Positions 25,719 to 34,589 of a DNA stretch of 40,482 nt are shown one piece after another (the stretch's first letter is position 1; every line of letters begins with the position of its first letter). The stretch is from Roseovarius gaetbuli. GTDB taxonomy: Bacteria; Pseudomonadota; Alphaproteobacteria; Rhodobacterales; Rhodobacteraceae. The notes beneath the pieces are model-generated. The model was given only the letters and a program-made list of their open reading frames with translations. It did not search any database and was not told the DNA's origin. Location of the stretch: NCBI RefSeq assembly GCF_900172365.1, contig NZ_FWFJ01000036.1, forward strand, positions 1-40,482. The letters are read 5' to 3'. The position numbers and the translations under genes are program-made.

Positions 25719-27448
25719 GTCGGGTCTTTGTCCTCTTCGCCGTCCGCCATCGGTATTTCGACCCGGAACACCGCGCCGCGCCCTTCGGCATTACGCGCGC
25801 TGATCCGGCCGTGATGTTCCTTGACGATATTGGCCGATATCGCCAGCCCAAGCCCCATGCCCCGCCCGCTTTCGCGGGTGGTCACGAAGGGTTCCTGAAG
25901 GTCCGAAAGCGAGGCCGCGCCAAGCCCGTGGCCGGTATCGCGCACCTCGACCCAGCCGGCATTCTCGGTCGTGCCCATGCGCACATGCAACACCCGCTCG
26001 TCGCATTCCTCAAGCGCATCCACCGCGTTGCGCAGGACGTTGGTCATCACCTGTTCTAGGCGCAATTGATGGCCGCGCACCATGATTGGCCCCGGCGGCT
26101 GGCGCAGATCAAGCGTGACTTCTGTGGCCTCGATATTGGGCGTCAAAAGCGACAGGGCGGCGTTGACGACATCGCGCAGGTCAACCTCGCGAAAGACCTC
26201 GTGATCGCTGCGCGCGAAGAACTTGAGCTGGCGGGTGATGCCTTCCATCCGGTCCACGATGCCGGCAATCTGCGGGATCACCTTTTGTGCGGGCTTGCCG
26301 CCGATTTCTGCGGCGGCCAGATGGTTGCGCATCGCCGCGATTGGCTGACCCAGCTCGTGGGTGACCGAGGCCGCCAGCTGGCCAAGCGCGGCCAGGCGGC
26401 TGGCGCGCTCAAGCTCGTCCTGGGTGCGCTTGAGGCGGCGTTCGGCGGTGCGGCGATCCTCGATCTCGACCGCAAGCCGGTCATTGGCAAGACGCAACTG
26501 CGCCTCTTCGGCCTCGGACCGGCGCAGGGCGGCGCCAATGCGTTGCGTGCGCCGCACCTGTGAGACCATGAAACCGGCCCCGGCAAGGATCATCACCATC
26601 CCCGTCACAAGCCAGCTTCGGGTGACTGCGGCGCTGTCATCGGCGAAATAATGCAGTTTCCAGTCATGCTGCGGCACGCTGGCGGCAAGGTGAATGCGTT
26701 TGGCGCCGTCGATCATCGCGCGCGCATCGCCCCTTGGGTGCCAGTTCAGCGGATCAAGCGGCTGACCGGGAAATTGTCGGCTCGCGGCGATCCGGGCGCG
26801 CTGAGCCTCGGAGAGGTCGCCAAGCGTGCGATAGCGCCAGTCGGGATTGGACGAGAGCAACACAACACCGTCGCTATTGGCCAGAAACACCTGTTCGCCC
26901 GCCGCGCGCCAGGCCTCTTCTAGGTCGGTCAGGTCAAGCTTGATCGCGATGACACCGGAGAGGTCGCCATCAGGGGTGCGCACCGCATCGGCAATGAAAT
27001 AGCCCGGCAATCCGGTGGTGGCGCCGATCCCATAAAACCGCCCCTGCACGCCGGTGATCGCCGCCTGATAATAGGGGCGAAAGGAATAATCCTGCCCGAC
27101 AAAGGTTTCCGGCTTGTCGGCGTTCGAGGCCGAGATGGTCGTCCCGTCGGCCTGCATCAGATAGATCGCATCAAGCCCGGATTGTACGGCAAAGGCGGCG
27201 AGGCGTTTGTCGAGCACTGAAGTGGGCGCGCCAAGGCCGGTTTCGATCACATAGGTATCGCGCGCCAGAACATAGGTCAGATGCGAGAACCGCTCCAACT
27301 CGGCCAGAACCGTGCTTCGATAAAGCGACAGGCGGCCGCGCGCCTTGGCCTCTTCTTCGGATTGAAAAAAGCTGAGCGAAAGCCAGAATACCCCAATTGC
27401 CGCGCAAAGCGCAGAGGCGGCGGCAAGGGCGGAAGAGGACAATCGCAT
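25715..27448 (-). CDS. dctB: DctB-type sensor histidine kinase
   Basis: A 577-residue inner-membrane sensor. An N-terminal helix (about 8-28) and a second one near residues 280-300 flank a periplasmic double-Cache sensor domain typical of DctB. A coiled coil follows, then the H-box SVTHELGQPIAAMRNHL with the phospho-acceptor histidine near residue 365, and the ATPase domain with NVLRNAVDALEE, VRDTGHGLG and RGMGLGLAIS. The ATG at 27448 is chosen, but no good ribosome binding site is visible. It should phosphorylate DctD in response to the acid carried by the adjacent TRAP system. Confidence 0.9.
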   Translation of the reverse strand: MRLSSSALAAASALCAAIGVFWLSLSFFQSEEEAKARGRLSLYRSTVLAELERFSHLTYVLARDTYVIETGLGAPTSVLDKRLAAFAVQSGLDAIYLMQADGTTISASNADKPETFVGQDYSFRPYYQAAITGVQGRFYGIGATTGLPGYFIADAVRTPDGDLSGVIAIKLDLTDLEEAWRAAGEQVFLANSDGVVLLSSNPDWRYRTLGDLSEAQRARIAASRQFPGQPLDPLNWHPRGDARAMIDGAKRIHLAASVPQHDWKLHYFADDSAAVTRSWLVTGMVMILAGAGFMVSQVRRTQRIGAALRRSEAEEAQLRLANDRLAVEIEDRRTAERRLKRTQDELERASRLAALGQLAASVTHELGQPIAAMRNHLAAAEIGGKPAQKVIPQIAGIVDRMEGITRQLKFFARSDHEVFREVDLRDVVNAALSLLTPNIEATEVTLDLRQPPGPIMVRGHQLRLEQVMTNVLRNAVDALEECDERVLHVRMGTTENAGWVEVRDTGHGLGAASLSDLQEPFVTTRESGRGMGLGLAISANIVKEHHGRISARNAEGRGAVFRVEIPMADGEEDKDPT

Positions 27449-27501
27449 GGCCAAGGTATCGGGCGGTTCGGGGTGTCATGCAAGCGGTTTGGCGCTGTCG
27501 C

Positions 27502-28611
27502 CTAGCGCGAAACACAGTCTCCAAGCCCGGTCATGTCGGTCTTGCCCAATTGCGCCAGCGTCAGGCTGATTTCCTCGGTCATCACCTGCCAGAGCTGGTT
27601 CAACCCCCGCTCGCCGCGCCCGGCCATCGCATAAAGCAGGGGGCGGCCCAGAAAGGCAAAATTGGCGCCCATGGCATAGGCCTTGACGATATCCTCGCCC
27701 GAGCGCAGGCCGGAATCGTAAAACAGCGGATAGTCCGGCCCAAGCGCGGCGCGCATCTTGGCCAGCATCAAAATAGGGGGCGGCGCGCCGTCGAGCTGGC
27801 GGCCGCCATGGCTTGAAACCTGAATGGCATCCACCCCCTCCTTGCGCAGGCGCAGGGCGTCGTCGACATCCAAAACGCCCTTGATGACAAGCTTGCCGGG
27901 CCAGGCCGCGCGCAGCCGTTGCAGATAGGACCAATCGGCGGCGGCGCGGCTTGCGGCGCGATCAAACCCGCCATCGGTGAAATTCGCCATCTGCGGCCGC
28001 CCCTTGACCAGCGAGGTCAGCGACCATCGCGGGTGCAGGGCGAAATCGACAAACTGCCTTGGGCCGATGCGAAACGGCATCTTGAACCCATGACGCAATT
28101 CGCGCGGGCGACGGCCCACTTCGGGCACATCGAGGGTCACGACAAGGGTTTCGTATCCGGCGGCGCGGGCGCGCTCGACAAGCTGCATCGTGCCGCTGCC
28201 GTCGCCGCTGAAGTAAAGTTGAAACCAGGCGTGGCCCTCGGCGGCCTCAAGCATCTTTTCAAGCGCGGTCGAGGCCACGGTCGAGACCCCCAAAGGCACC
28301 CGATCCCGCGCCGCGATCCGCGCCAGCATAAGGTCGGCACCGGGGGTTGAGAGGTTGCACATGCCCATCGGAGTGATCCCGAAGGGCACTTTGGCCGGGT
28401 GATCAAACACCGGCATGGAAAGGTCGCGATGGGTCACGTTACACAAGACCCGCGGCTTGAGCCGCAGGTCGCGCATCGCGGCCCGGTTAAGGGCCTCGCC
28501 GTGACCCTCGCCCGCGGCCCCGTCGATATAGTCAAAAACCATCCACGGCAGCCGACGCCGCGCCATCTGGCGGGCGTCATCGGCACAGTGGATGTCGCGA
28601 GAGGGCAGCAT
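27502..28611 (-). CDS. FMN-dependent 2-hydroxyacid dehydrogenase (LldD family; sulfolactate dehydrogenase SlcD candidate)
   Basis: A 369-residue (S)-2-hydroxyacid oxidase/dehydrogenase. The active-site signature SSHGGRQLDG (about residues 263-272) contains the catalytic histidine and the substrate-binding arginine; a second FMN-site segment YDSGLRSGEDIVKA follows. The start at 28611 has AAAGGA upstream. By family the substrate could be L-lactate. Because it directly follows comD-comE, I infer that it oxidises 3-sulfolactate to sulfopyruvate, the role of membrane-bound SlcD in Roseovarius nubinhibens. Whether SlcD is of this family I state from memory and could not check. Confidence 0.85.
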   Translation of the reverse strand: MLPSRDIHCADDARQMARRRLPWMVFDYIDGAAGEGHGEALNRAAMRDLRLKPRVLCNVTHRDLSMPVFDHPAKVPFGITPMGMCNLSTPGADLMLARIAARDRVPLGVSTVASTALEKMLEAAEGHAWFQLYFSGDGSGTMQLVERARAAGYETLVVTLDVPEVGRRPRELRHGFKMPFRIGPRQFVDFALHPRWSLTSLVKGRPQMANFTDGGFDRAASRAAADWSYLQRLRAAWPGKLVIKGVLDVDDALRLRKEGVDAIQVSSHGGRQLDGAPPPILMLAKMRAALGPDYPLFYDSGLRSGEDIVKAYAMGANFAFLGRPLLYAMAGRGERGLNQLWQVMTEEISLTLAQLGKTDMTGLGDCVSR

Positions 28612-28636
28612 CAACGATCCTTTCAGTGTTGCGGCC

Positions 28637-29191
28637 CTAGGCCTGAACAGCCTTCATAAAGCGATCACGGATCACGACCGGGTCCATGGTGATGACCGGA
28701 ACCTTGATATTGCCGCTTTCGCATTTGCACACGATGATCGTCATCTTGTTCGAGGCCAGTGCCTTTTCCAGCACCTCCTTGGTCTCGCTCGCCTGACATT
28801 CAATCACCGTTTCACAGCCACAGGCGCGTGCCACGGCGGTGAGCGAGGTCTTCTTGCCGGCATAGGTCGGCTGATCGCCGGTCGAGCCATAGCTGCCGTT
28901 GTCGATGATCAGCAGGATATAGTTGTCGGCCACGTTGTTGGCGATGGTCGGCAGGGTGCCAAAGTTGGTCAGGACAGAGCCGTCACCATCAATCGAGATG
29001 ACCTTTTTACCCTGTGCCAGAGCCAGCCCAAGCCCGATCGAGGACGAGAGGCCCATAGTGCCGAGCATGTAGAAATTGGTCGGTTGATCATCCAGAAGGT
29101 GCAATTCCTGACTCGGCAGGCCGATGTTGCAGACAACAAGATGGTCGCGGATTACAGGCGCGATATCGCGCAGAACGTCAGAGCGGATCAT
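28637..29191 (-). CDS. comE: Sulfopyruvate decarboxylase subunit beta
   Basis: A 184-residue thiamine-diphosphate-binding subunit. The TPP/Mg motif begins SIDGDGSVLTNFG (about residues 64-76) and ends IIDNGSYGSTG (about 92-102). It pairs with ComD to decarboxylate 3-sulfopyruvate to sulfoacetaldehyde, a step known from coenzyme M synthesis and from sulfolactate degradation. The start at 29191 overlaps comD by four bases. Phosphonopyruvate decarboxylase is a related alternative, but that is one fused chain and the two-gene layout plus HpsN nearby favours ComDE. Confidence 0.88.
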   Translation of the reverse strand: MIRSDVLRDIAPVIRDHLVVCNIGLPSQELHLLDDQPTNFYMLGTMGLSSSIGLGLALAQGKKVISIDGDGSVLTNFGTLPTIANNVADNYILLIIDNGSYGSTGDQPTYAGKKTSLTAVARACGCETVIECQASETKEVLEKALASNKMTIIVCKCESGNIKVPVITMDPVVIRDRFMKAVQA

Positions 29192-29694
29192 TGGTCTCCG
29201 TAGCCTCCCCAGAAAGACGCGTCGGTCAGGATCGCGACAGGTTTGTTGCACATGAATGTGTATTTCAGGATCGCGTCCAATTCGTTCGCGTCCGATTCCT
29301 TGTGGAAATGATAGGTCGGGATGTTGAGTTGATTCAGCAGCGCCTTGGTATGCACCGCCATTTCCACCTGACAGGCCACCGGCTCGCGTAGCTCGCCGCG
29401 ATAGCTGATCAGCATCGGCAGGGGCATGCGGTAGAACTGTGTCAGGGTGGCCAGCGTGTTGATGGTCACACCGATCGCGGTGTTCTGCATGATGATCGCG
29501 GGGCGTTTGCCGCCCATGAAGGCACCGGCGCACAGGCCCATGCCTTCGTCTTCCTTGTTCGAAGGGATGTGGTAAATCTCGGGCCGGGCCTCGATTTCAT
29601 CAATCACACCGGCCAGCTGCTTGCAGGGCACGGTGGTGACGAAACTGATGTCATTGGCGACCAGATCGTCGACGATTTTCGTGTGGATGGACAC
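29188..29694 (-). CDS. comD: Sulfopyruvate decarboxylase subunit alpha
   Basis: A 168-residue subunit with the pyrimidine-binding domain of TPP enzymes. The cofactor-activating glutamate lies in PSNKEDEGMGLCAG (about residues 44-57), and the QNTAIGVTINTLATL stretch (about 70-84) is typical. It forms an alpha/beta enzyme with ComE, the PP-domain subunit encoded by the next, overlapping gene. The expected product, sulfoacetaldehyde, is the substrate of Xsc, which is not in this window. Confidence 0.88.
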   Translation of the reverse strand: MSIHTKIVDDLVANDISFVTTVPCKQLAGVIDEIEARPEIYHIPSNKEDEGMGLCAGAFMGGKRPAIIMQNTAIGVTINTLATLTQFYRMPLPMLISYRGELREPVACQVEMAVHTKALLNQLNIPTYHFHKESDANELDAILKYTFMCNKPVAILTDASFWGGYGDQ

Positions 29695-29744
29695 GGGGGT
29701 TACTCCTTGGGTTCAGGATTTTGGTGACAGGTAGGCAGGCTTTT

Positions 29745-30149
29745 CTAACGCAGGACGTGGACAGAGCAAGGCGCATGGCGCACGACACGTGCCGCCGTGG
29801 AGCCAAGAAGAAAGTCGCTTATCCCCGGTTTGTGAGAGCCGATGACGATGCAATCGGCGCCCCACTCGCGGGCGAAATCGGTGATCGCGCGGCCCGAATG
29901 GCCGGTGATAAGTCGCGTGCCGACGCCTGGAAAATCGGCGACACGTTTGGCCAGCCGATCCTTGGCCGCCTCAAGCGCGGCGTTGACGGTGTCTTCGTCC
30001 ACATAAGAGCGCACCGACGGGTTAAGCGGCTCGTGAATGTGGATGGCGATGATCTCTCCGCCCTCGTCGAGAAGCTTTTGCGCGGCCTCAAGGGCCGGTT
30101 CGCTGATCCCGTGTTCAAGCGAGAGCGAGACGATGATTTTCTTGTACAT
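29745..30149 (-). CDS. Universal stress protein, UspA family
   Basis: A 134-residue cytoplasmic protein with the ATP-binding UspA motif GSHKPGISDFLLGSTAARVV (about residues 106-125) and the C-terminal strand CSVHVLR. The start at 30149 has AAGGAAG upstream; longer frames have none. It lies 50 bases before comD and 40 after the zinc dehydrogenase gene, on the same strand. Universal stress proteins often accompany TRAP operons; its job here is unknown. Confidence 0.85.
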   Translation of the reverse strand: MYKKIIVSLSLEHGISEPALEAAQKLLDEGGEIIAIHIHEPLNPSVRSYVDEDTVNAALEAAKDRLAKRVADFPGVGTRLITGHSGRAITDFAREWGADCIVIGSHKPGISDFLLGSTAARVVRHAPCSVHVLR

Positions 30150-30189
30150 CACATCTTCCTTTTCGTCCCGGGCGTTCCCGCCCTTGGTG

Positions 30190-31185
30190 TTACGTTGCGG
30201 CCTCGGGCACAAGGATGGTTTTCGGCGCGGTGGTGCGGCCATTGCGGATATCGGCAAAGGCGGCGGCCCCGTCAGAGAGCGGGCGCTTTTCGGTCCAGTC
30301 GAGCGCGCCCATGCGGCCCTCGAACATCGCTTGCGCGGTGTCGCGAAAATCCTGCGCGGTATAGGTATAGGTGCCGATAAAGGTGATTTCCTGCAAGGTG
30401 ATGCGCCGGATATCAAGCCCGCCGGTGGCCGAGCCAAGCCCGATATGCACGATCACGCCGCCTGGGCGCACATGGGCCGAGGCCTGTGCGCGGGTGGCGT
30501 CAAAGCCGACCCCATCGACGACAAGATCGAACTGATCCGCCGGATCAAGCCCATCGGGGGGCAGAACATTTTGGTCGCATTGCATGCTGAGATAGGCGCG
30601 CCGCGCCGGGTGCGGTTCGATCATGGTGATGTCGGTGATGCCCTGCGCGGCAAGGCTAAGCGCCGCGCCAAGACCGATGGCCCCGCCGCCAAGCACAAGC
30701 GCGCGATGCGTGCCCTCGCCCAAGGCGGCGCGGCCAAGACGCACCGCATGCCAGCCACAGGCGATCGGTTCGGCCAAAGCGGCCTGATCGGTGGTGATGT
30801 GATCGGGCATCACGACCAGATTGCGCTCCGGCATGGCCAGAAGCGCGGCAAAGGCGCCTTCGCGCGGCGGCATCGAGATGATCTGGCGGGTGCTGCAGAG
30901 GTTGTCGCGCCCGGATGTACAGGCCGGACAGGTGCCACAGGTGACAAGCGGGTTCACCGTGACGCGCTTGCCGCTCATCGCGCCGCTCAACACGGTGCCG
31001 GCCGCCTCGTGCCCAAGCACGAGCGGGGCGGGGCGGCGGTCGTCATGACCGAGGTAGGCATGCATGTCAGAGCCGCAGATGCCGACGCTATCCACCCGGA
31101 TCAAGGCCTCGCCGCCTTGCGGCGTGGGATCGGCCATGTCGCGATACTCAAGCCCCTCGGGGGCGGTGTAAACAAGTGCCTTCAT
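30190..31185 (-). CDS. Zinc-dependent alcohol dehydrogenase (HpsP candidate)
   Basis: A 331-residue medium-chain dehydrogenase. Catalytic zinc ligands are visible in GICGSDMHAYLGH (cysteine near residue 37) and LGHEAAG. The structural zinc site is CX2CX2CX7C (CGTCPACTSGRDNLC, about 84-98), and the NAD fold has GGGAIGLGAAL (about 166-176). In Cupriavidus pinatubonensis a DHPS 2-dehydrogenase pair, HpsO and HpsP, interconverts DHPS enantiomers; I recall HpsP as the zinc enzyme. Assignment rests on context. The start at 31185 overlaps the SDR stop by four bases. Confidence 0.85.
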   Translation of the reverse strand: MKALVYTAPEGLEYRDMADPTPQGGEALIRVDSVGICGSDMHAYLGHDDRRPAPLVLGHEAAGTVLSGAMSGKRVTVNPLVTCGTCPACTSGRDNLCSTRQIISMPPREGAFAALLAMPERNLVVMPDHITTDQAALAEPIACGWHAVRLGRAALGEGTHRALVLGGGAIGLGAALSLAAQGITDITMIEPHPARRAYLSMQCDQNVLPPDGLDPADQFDLVVDGVGFDATRAQASAHVRPGGVIVHIGLGSATGGLDIRRITLQEITFIGTYTYTAQDFRDTAQAMFEGRMGALDWTEKRPLSDGAAAFADIRNGRTTAPKTILVPEAAT

Positions 31186-31940
31186 TTCGCGGTAAAACCT
31201 CCGTCTACCATCATGATCTGTCCGGTCACGTATTTCGACGCCTCTGAGCAAAAGAACATCAGTGGCCCGTCAAGATCGTCAACCTCGCCATTGCGCCCGA
31301 TACAGGTTTGCGCCGCATTGCGCGCCGCGCGCCCGGGGTCATCGAACACCGCCGCCGTAAGCTCGGTGCGGATAAAGCCGGGGGCGAGGGCGTTGACCAC
31401 AATCCCATCGCGTGACCAGGCCTCGGCCATGGCGCGGGTCATCTGCGCCACGCCGCCCTTGCTTGCGCCGTAGGCAATGCCGCCCGGAAATGCGCGAAAG
31501 GATTGCAACGAGGCAAAGTTCACGATCCGGCCCCAGCCCTTTTCCTTCATCGCGGGCACAAGGTGCTGGCTCAGGAAAAACGGCGCGCTCAGGTTCAGCG
31601 ACAGGGTCACATCCCAGCCCTCTGGCGTGACATCATCGGCCGCCTGCCGGGTATTTATGCCGGCCGCATGCACCACGATATCGGGCGCGCCAAAAGGCAG
31701 CGCCGCGGCGCGGGCCAGATCGGCCAGCCCGTCACGATCGGCAAGGTCATGGGCAATGACTGCACCGTTGTCGCCGACCTCGGCCTGCCATTCGACAAGC
31801 GCCTCGGCGCGGCGTGCCACGCCGACGACGCGGGCACCGCTGGCCGCAAGCACGCTGGCCGCGCGCCGCCCCAGCCCCGAGCTTGCGCCCGTGACCAAAG
31901 CGACGCGACCCGTCACATCAAGCAGGCCATTCTCAGCCAT
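31182..31940 (-). CDS. Short-chain dehydrogenase/reductase (HpsO candidate)
   Basis: A 252-residue classical SDR. The cofactor motif TGASSGLG lies at about residues 17-24, the catalytic serine in NFASLQS (about 140-146) and YGASK (about 157-161) gives the Tyr-Lys pair. The C-terminal VTGQIMMVDGGFTAK is typical. It overlaps hpsN by eight bases and the zinc dehydrogenase by four, so the three dehydrogenases are tightly coupled. By comparison with the known HpsNOP set it may oxidise the 2-hydroxyl of one DHPS enantiomer; this is inferred from context only. Confidence 0.85.
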   Translation of the reverse strand: MAENGLLDVTGRVALVTGASSGLGRRAASVLAASGARVVGVARRAEALVEWQAEVGDNGAVIAHDLADRDGLADLARAAALPFGAPDIVVHAAGINTRQAADDVTPEGWDVTLSLNLSAPFFLSQHLVPAMKEKGWGRIVNFASLQSFRAFPGGIAYGASKGGVAQMTRAMAEAWSRDGIVVNALAPGFIRTELTAAVFDDPGRAARNAAQTCIGRNGEVDDLDGPLMFFCSEASKYVTGQIMMVDGGFTAK

Positions 31941-33240
31941 TGGGCGTCAGATCAAAGGTTTCATCGGGGAAGTATTTGTGCAGACGGATATCCGCCGTGC
32001 GCGCGTGTCCTTCCATGCCTTCCAGCCGCGAAATCCGTGCGGTGGCTTCGGCCACCGGCTTGGCACCCTCACGGGTGGCGCGCTGCCATGTGACGATCTT
32101 CATGTATTTATGCACGCTCAGACCACCGGTATAGCTGGCCGCGCCCGAGGTGGGCAGAACGTGGTTGGTGCCTGCGGCCTTGTCGCCAAAGGCCACCGTG
32201 GTCTCTTCGCCCAGAAACAGCGAGCCGTAGCAAGAAAGCCGCTCCAACCACCACTCCAGATCCTCGGCCTGCACGGTCAGGTGCTCGGGGGCGTAATCGT
32301 CGGATGTGGCGGCCATTTCTTCGCGGTCGGCGCAGACGATCACCTCGGCATAATCGCGCCAGGCGGCAAAGGCGTTGTCGCGGTTCACCTCGGGCAGATC
32401 GTCGATCAGGCCGGGCACGATGCGCATCACCTCTTCAGCCAGCGGGCGGTTGTCGGTGACAAGCCAGACCGGCGAGTTATAGCCATGCTCGGCCTGCCCC
32501 ACCAGATCGGTGGCGACAACCATCGGATCGGCGGTCGCATCGGCGAGGATAAGGCTATCCGTCGGGCCGGCGATCATGTCGATGCCGACACGGCCAAACA
32601 ACATGCGCTTGGCTTCGGCGACGAACTGATTGCCCGGACCCACCAGAATGTTAGCCTTGGGCAGGCCGAACAGGCCGAAGGTCATGGCCGCCACGCCCTG
32701 CACGCCGCCCATGGCCAAAATCGTGTCCGCACCGCAAAGATCGGCGGCATAGATGATCGCCGGGGCGACCCCGACGCCGGGGCGCGGCGGCGAGCAGGCA
32801 ACGATATGCTTGCACCCGGCCACACTTGCGGTGGTGACGGTCATGATCGCACTCGCGATATGGCTATAGCGCCCGCCGGGCACGTAACAGCCCGCGCCGG
32901 TGACGGGGATGCTCTTTTGACCGGCGATCAGGCCGGGAACCACTTCGACCTCGATATCCTTGAGGGTCTCTTTCTGCGCCTCGGCAAAACGGCGCACGTT
33001 GTTATGGGCGAACTGGATGTCACGCTTGAGCTTTTCCGGCACCAGCGCCGCCGCCGCCTCGATCTCTTCGCGGGTGATTACGACATTGCCGTCGTATTGG
33101 TCAAACTTGGCGGCATATTCCATCGCCGCCTTGTCGCCGCCCGCCTCGATATCATCCAGAATGGCGCGCACGGTGGCCTTTACATCCGAGGCATCGGATT
33201 TCGAGGTGAGCGTTGCTTTTTTCAGATATTCTCGTGTCAT
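31933..33240 (-). CDS. hpsN: Sulfopropanediol 3-dehydrogenase, HisD-like
   Basis: A 435-residue enzyme of the histidinol dehydrogenase fold: GAGCYVPGGRYSHIASA (about residues 110-126), GPGNQFVAEAKR, IAGPTDSLILAD and HVLPTSGAASYTGGLSVHKY. True HisD lies with other his genes, whereas this one is embedded with TRAP genes, two further dehydrogenases and sulfopyruvate decarboxylase, and its C-terminal motif departs from the usual HisD form. HpsN oxidises DHPS to sulfolactate in two NAD-dependent steps. It follows hpsM by 10 bases. Confidence 0.82.
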   Translation of the reverse strand: MTREYLKKATLTSKSDASDVKATVRAILDDIEAGGDKAAMEYAAKFDQYDGNVVITREEIEAAAALVPEKLKRDIQFAHNNVRRFAEAQKETLKDIEVEVVPGLIAGQKSIPVTGAGCYVPGGRYSHIASAIMTVTTASVAGCKHIVACSPPRPGVGVAPAIIYAADLCGADTILAMGGVQGVAAMTFGLFGLPKANILVGPGNQFVAEAKRMLFGRVGIDMIAGPTDSLILADATADPMVVATDLVGQAEHGYNSPVWLVTDNRPLAEEVMRIVPGLIDDLPEVNRDNAFAAWRDYAEVIVCADREEMAATSDDYAPEHLTVQAEDLEWWLERLSCYGSLFLGEETTVAFGDKAAGTNHVLPTSGAASYTGGLSVHKYMKIVTWQRATREGAKPVAEATARISRLEGMEGHARTADIRLHKYFPDETFDLTPNG

Positions 33241-33250
33241 TGGTCAGGTC

Positions 33251-34579
33251 CTATTTGTAGATGTCTGGCAGAAGCGTTGTGGAAATCGCCGGGATATAGG
33301 CGATCATCAGGGTCACAAGCAGCATGAAGAAAACGAAGGGGATGGCGCGGGCCGCGATCTTTAGGATCGACTCGCCGGTTATGCCTGCCACCACGAACAG
33401 GTTGAGGCCAAGCGGCGGGGTGATAAAGCCCACACCAAGCGCTGTGATCATCATGATGCAGAACTGAATTTCGTTCATGCCGATATTGTCGGCCAGCGGT
33501 TTCAGGATCGGCGCCAGGATCACGATATTCGGCGTCGTTTCCATAACGCAGCCTGCGGCGATCAGGATCAGGATCATCAACAGGATGAGCACTTGTGGAT
33601 CATCGGTCAGTGACGTGACCGAGGTCACAAAGCCCTGTGGCACGCCCATGATCGCAAGAGCCTCGGCGAGCGGCGCGGAAAAGGCGATGATCGGAAGGAT
33701 CACACCGTTCACCTTGGCCGAACTCAGCAGCATCGAGGGAAAATCCGCAAGTTTCAGCGTCCGCATGACCAGCCCCATCGCGATGGTGACAACCACGGCG
33801 GTTGCGCCTGCTTCGGTCGGGGTCATGCGGCCCGAGAAGATGCCGTAAAAGATGATGCCGGGCACGATGAACGCATACCAGCCAGACTTGAGCGACCGCC
33901 CGAGATTGGCGAAATAGTCGCCCATCGACACGTTGCCGCCGCCCTCATAGCCGTAAATCCGGTTGACCACGAGATTGGTGACAAGGATCGACACCAGGAT
34001 GCAAATGCCGGGGATCAGGGCCGCGAGAAACAGGGTCGAGGCGGAAATACCCAGAACCAGGCCGATGATGATATAGGCGATCGAGGGCGGGATCAGGATC
34101 CCGGTACAGGCCCCTGCCGCCACCAGCGCACAGGCATATGGGCGGGGATAACCGCTTTCGACCAGGCGGTCGATGGTCATCCGGCCCACAGCGGCGGCGC
34201 CTGCTGCGTCCGATCCCGAGATTGCCGCGAACATGCCGCAGACGAGGACGGTCGCCGAGCCGAAACCGCCCTTGGCGAATTGGGTCAACGCCTCGGCCAC
34301 ATCAAGGAATTTGCGCGACAGCCCGGTGCGCACCAGCACGTCGCCGGTTAAGATGAACAACGGCACCGCCGTGAGGGCAAAGGCGTCAATGCCGGTGAAC
34401 AGGCTCTCGCCAACCGCACTGAGCGGCATGTCGCCCGACATGACCAGCATGGTGATTGCGGCGGTGCCGATGGCGGCCCAGACCGGCACGGCAAGGGCGA
34501 TAAGGCCCACGAAAAGGATGACGGGAAGATAGAAATCCCAGCCCAGTTCGACCGTCTGATTGAGTGTATTCCAGAGCAT
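33251..34579 (-). CDS. hpsM: TRAP transporter large permease, DctM family (HpsM candidate)
   Basis: A 442-residue inner-membrane protein of about 12 hydrophobic segments. Signatures are AISGSDAAGAAAVGRM, GACTGILIPPSIAYIIIG and GFITPPLGLNLFVVAGI. The start at 34579 has GAGGGG upstream and leaves a 10-base gap to hpsL; the longer frame would overlap it. As part of HpsKLM it would import DHPS. The acidic residue in GSDAAG, where the other two DctM proteins here have GSSVA and GASVA, may reflect a different substrate. Confidence 0.9.
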   Translation of the reverse strand: MLWNTLNQTVELGWDFYLPVILFVGLIALAVPVWAAIGTAAITMLVMSGDMPLSAVGESLFTGIDAFALTAVPLFILTGDVLVRTGLSRKFLDVAEALTQFAKGGFGSATVLVCGMFAAISGSDAAGAAAVGRMTIDRLVESGYPRPYACALVAAGACTGILIPPSIAYIIIGLVLGISASTLFLAALIPGICILVSILVTNLVVNRIYGYEGGGNVSMGDYFANLGRSLKSGWYAFIVPGIIFYGIFSGRMTPTEAGATAVVVTIAMGLVMRTLKLADFPSMLLSSAKVNGVILPIIAFSAPLAEALAIMGVPQGFVTSVTSLTDDPQVLILLMILILIAAGCVMETTPNIVILAPILKPLADNIGMNEIQFCIMMITALGVGFITPPLGLNLFVVAGITGESILKIAARAIPFVFFMLLVTLMIAYIPAISTTLLPDIYK

Positions 34580-34589
34580 CAGTTTCCCC

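Noticed and set aside
31933..33240. Annotation of the HisD-like gene as biosynthetic histidinol dehydrogenase
   Set aside because: No other his gene is nearby, it is coupled to TRAP permease and dehydrogenase genes, and the cluster matches the hps set. Biosynthetic HisD in this group is expected elsewhere.
31477..33327. 616-codon open frame on the plus strand opposite the SDR and hpsN genes
   Set aside because: Both opposing genes have clear family motifs. The plus-strand product is a low-complexity Arg/Ala/Gly/His mixture with no domain and no ribosome binding site.
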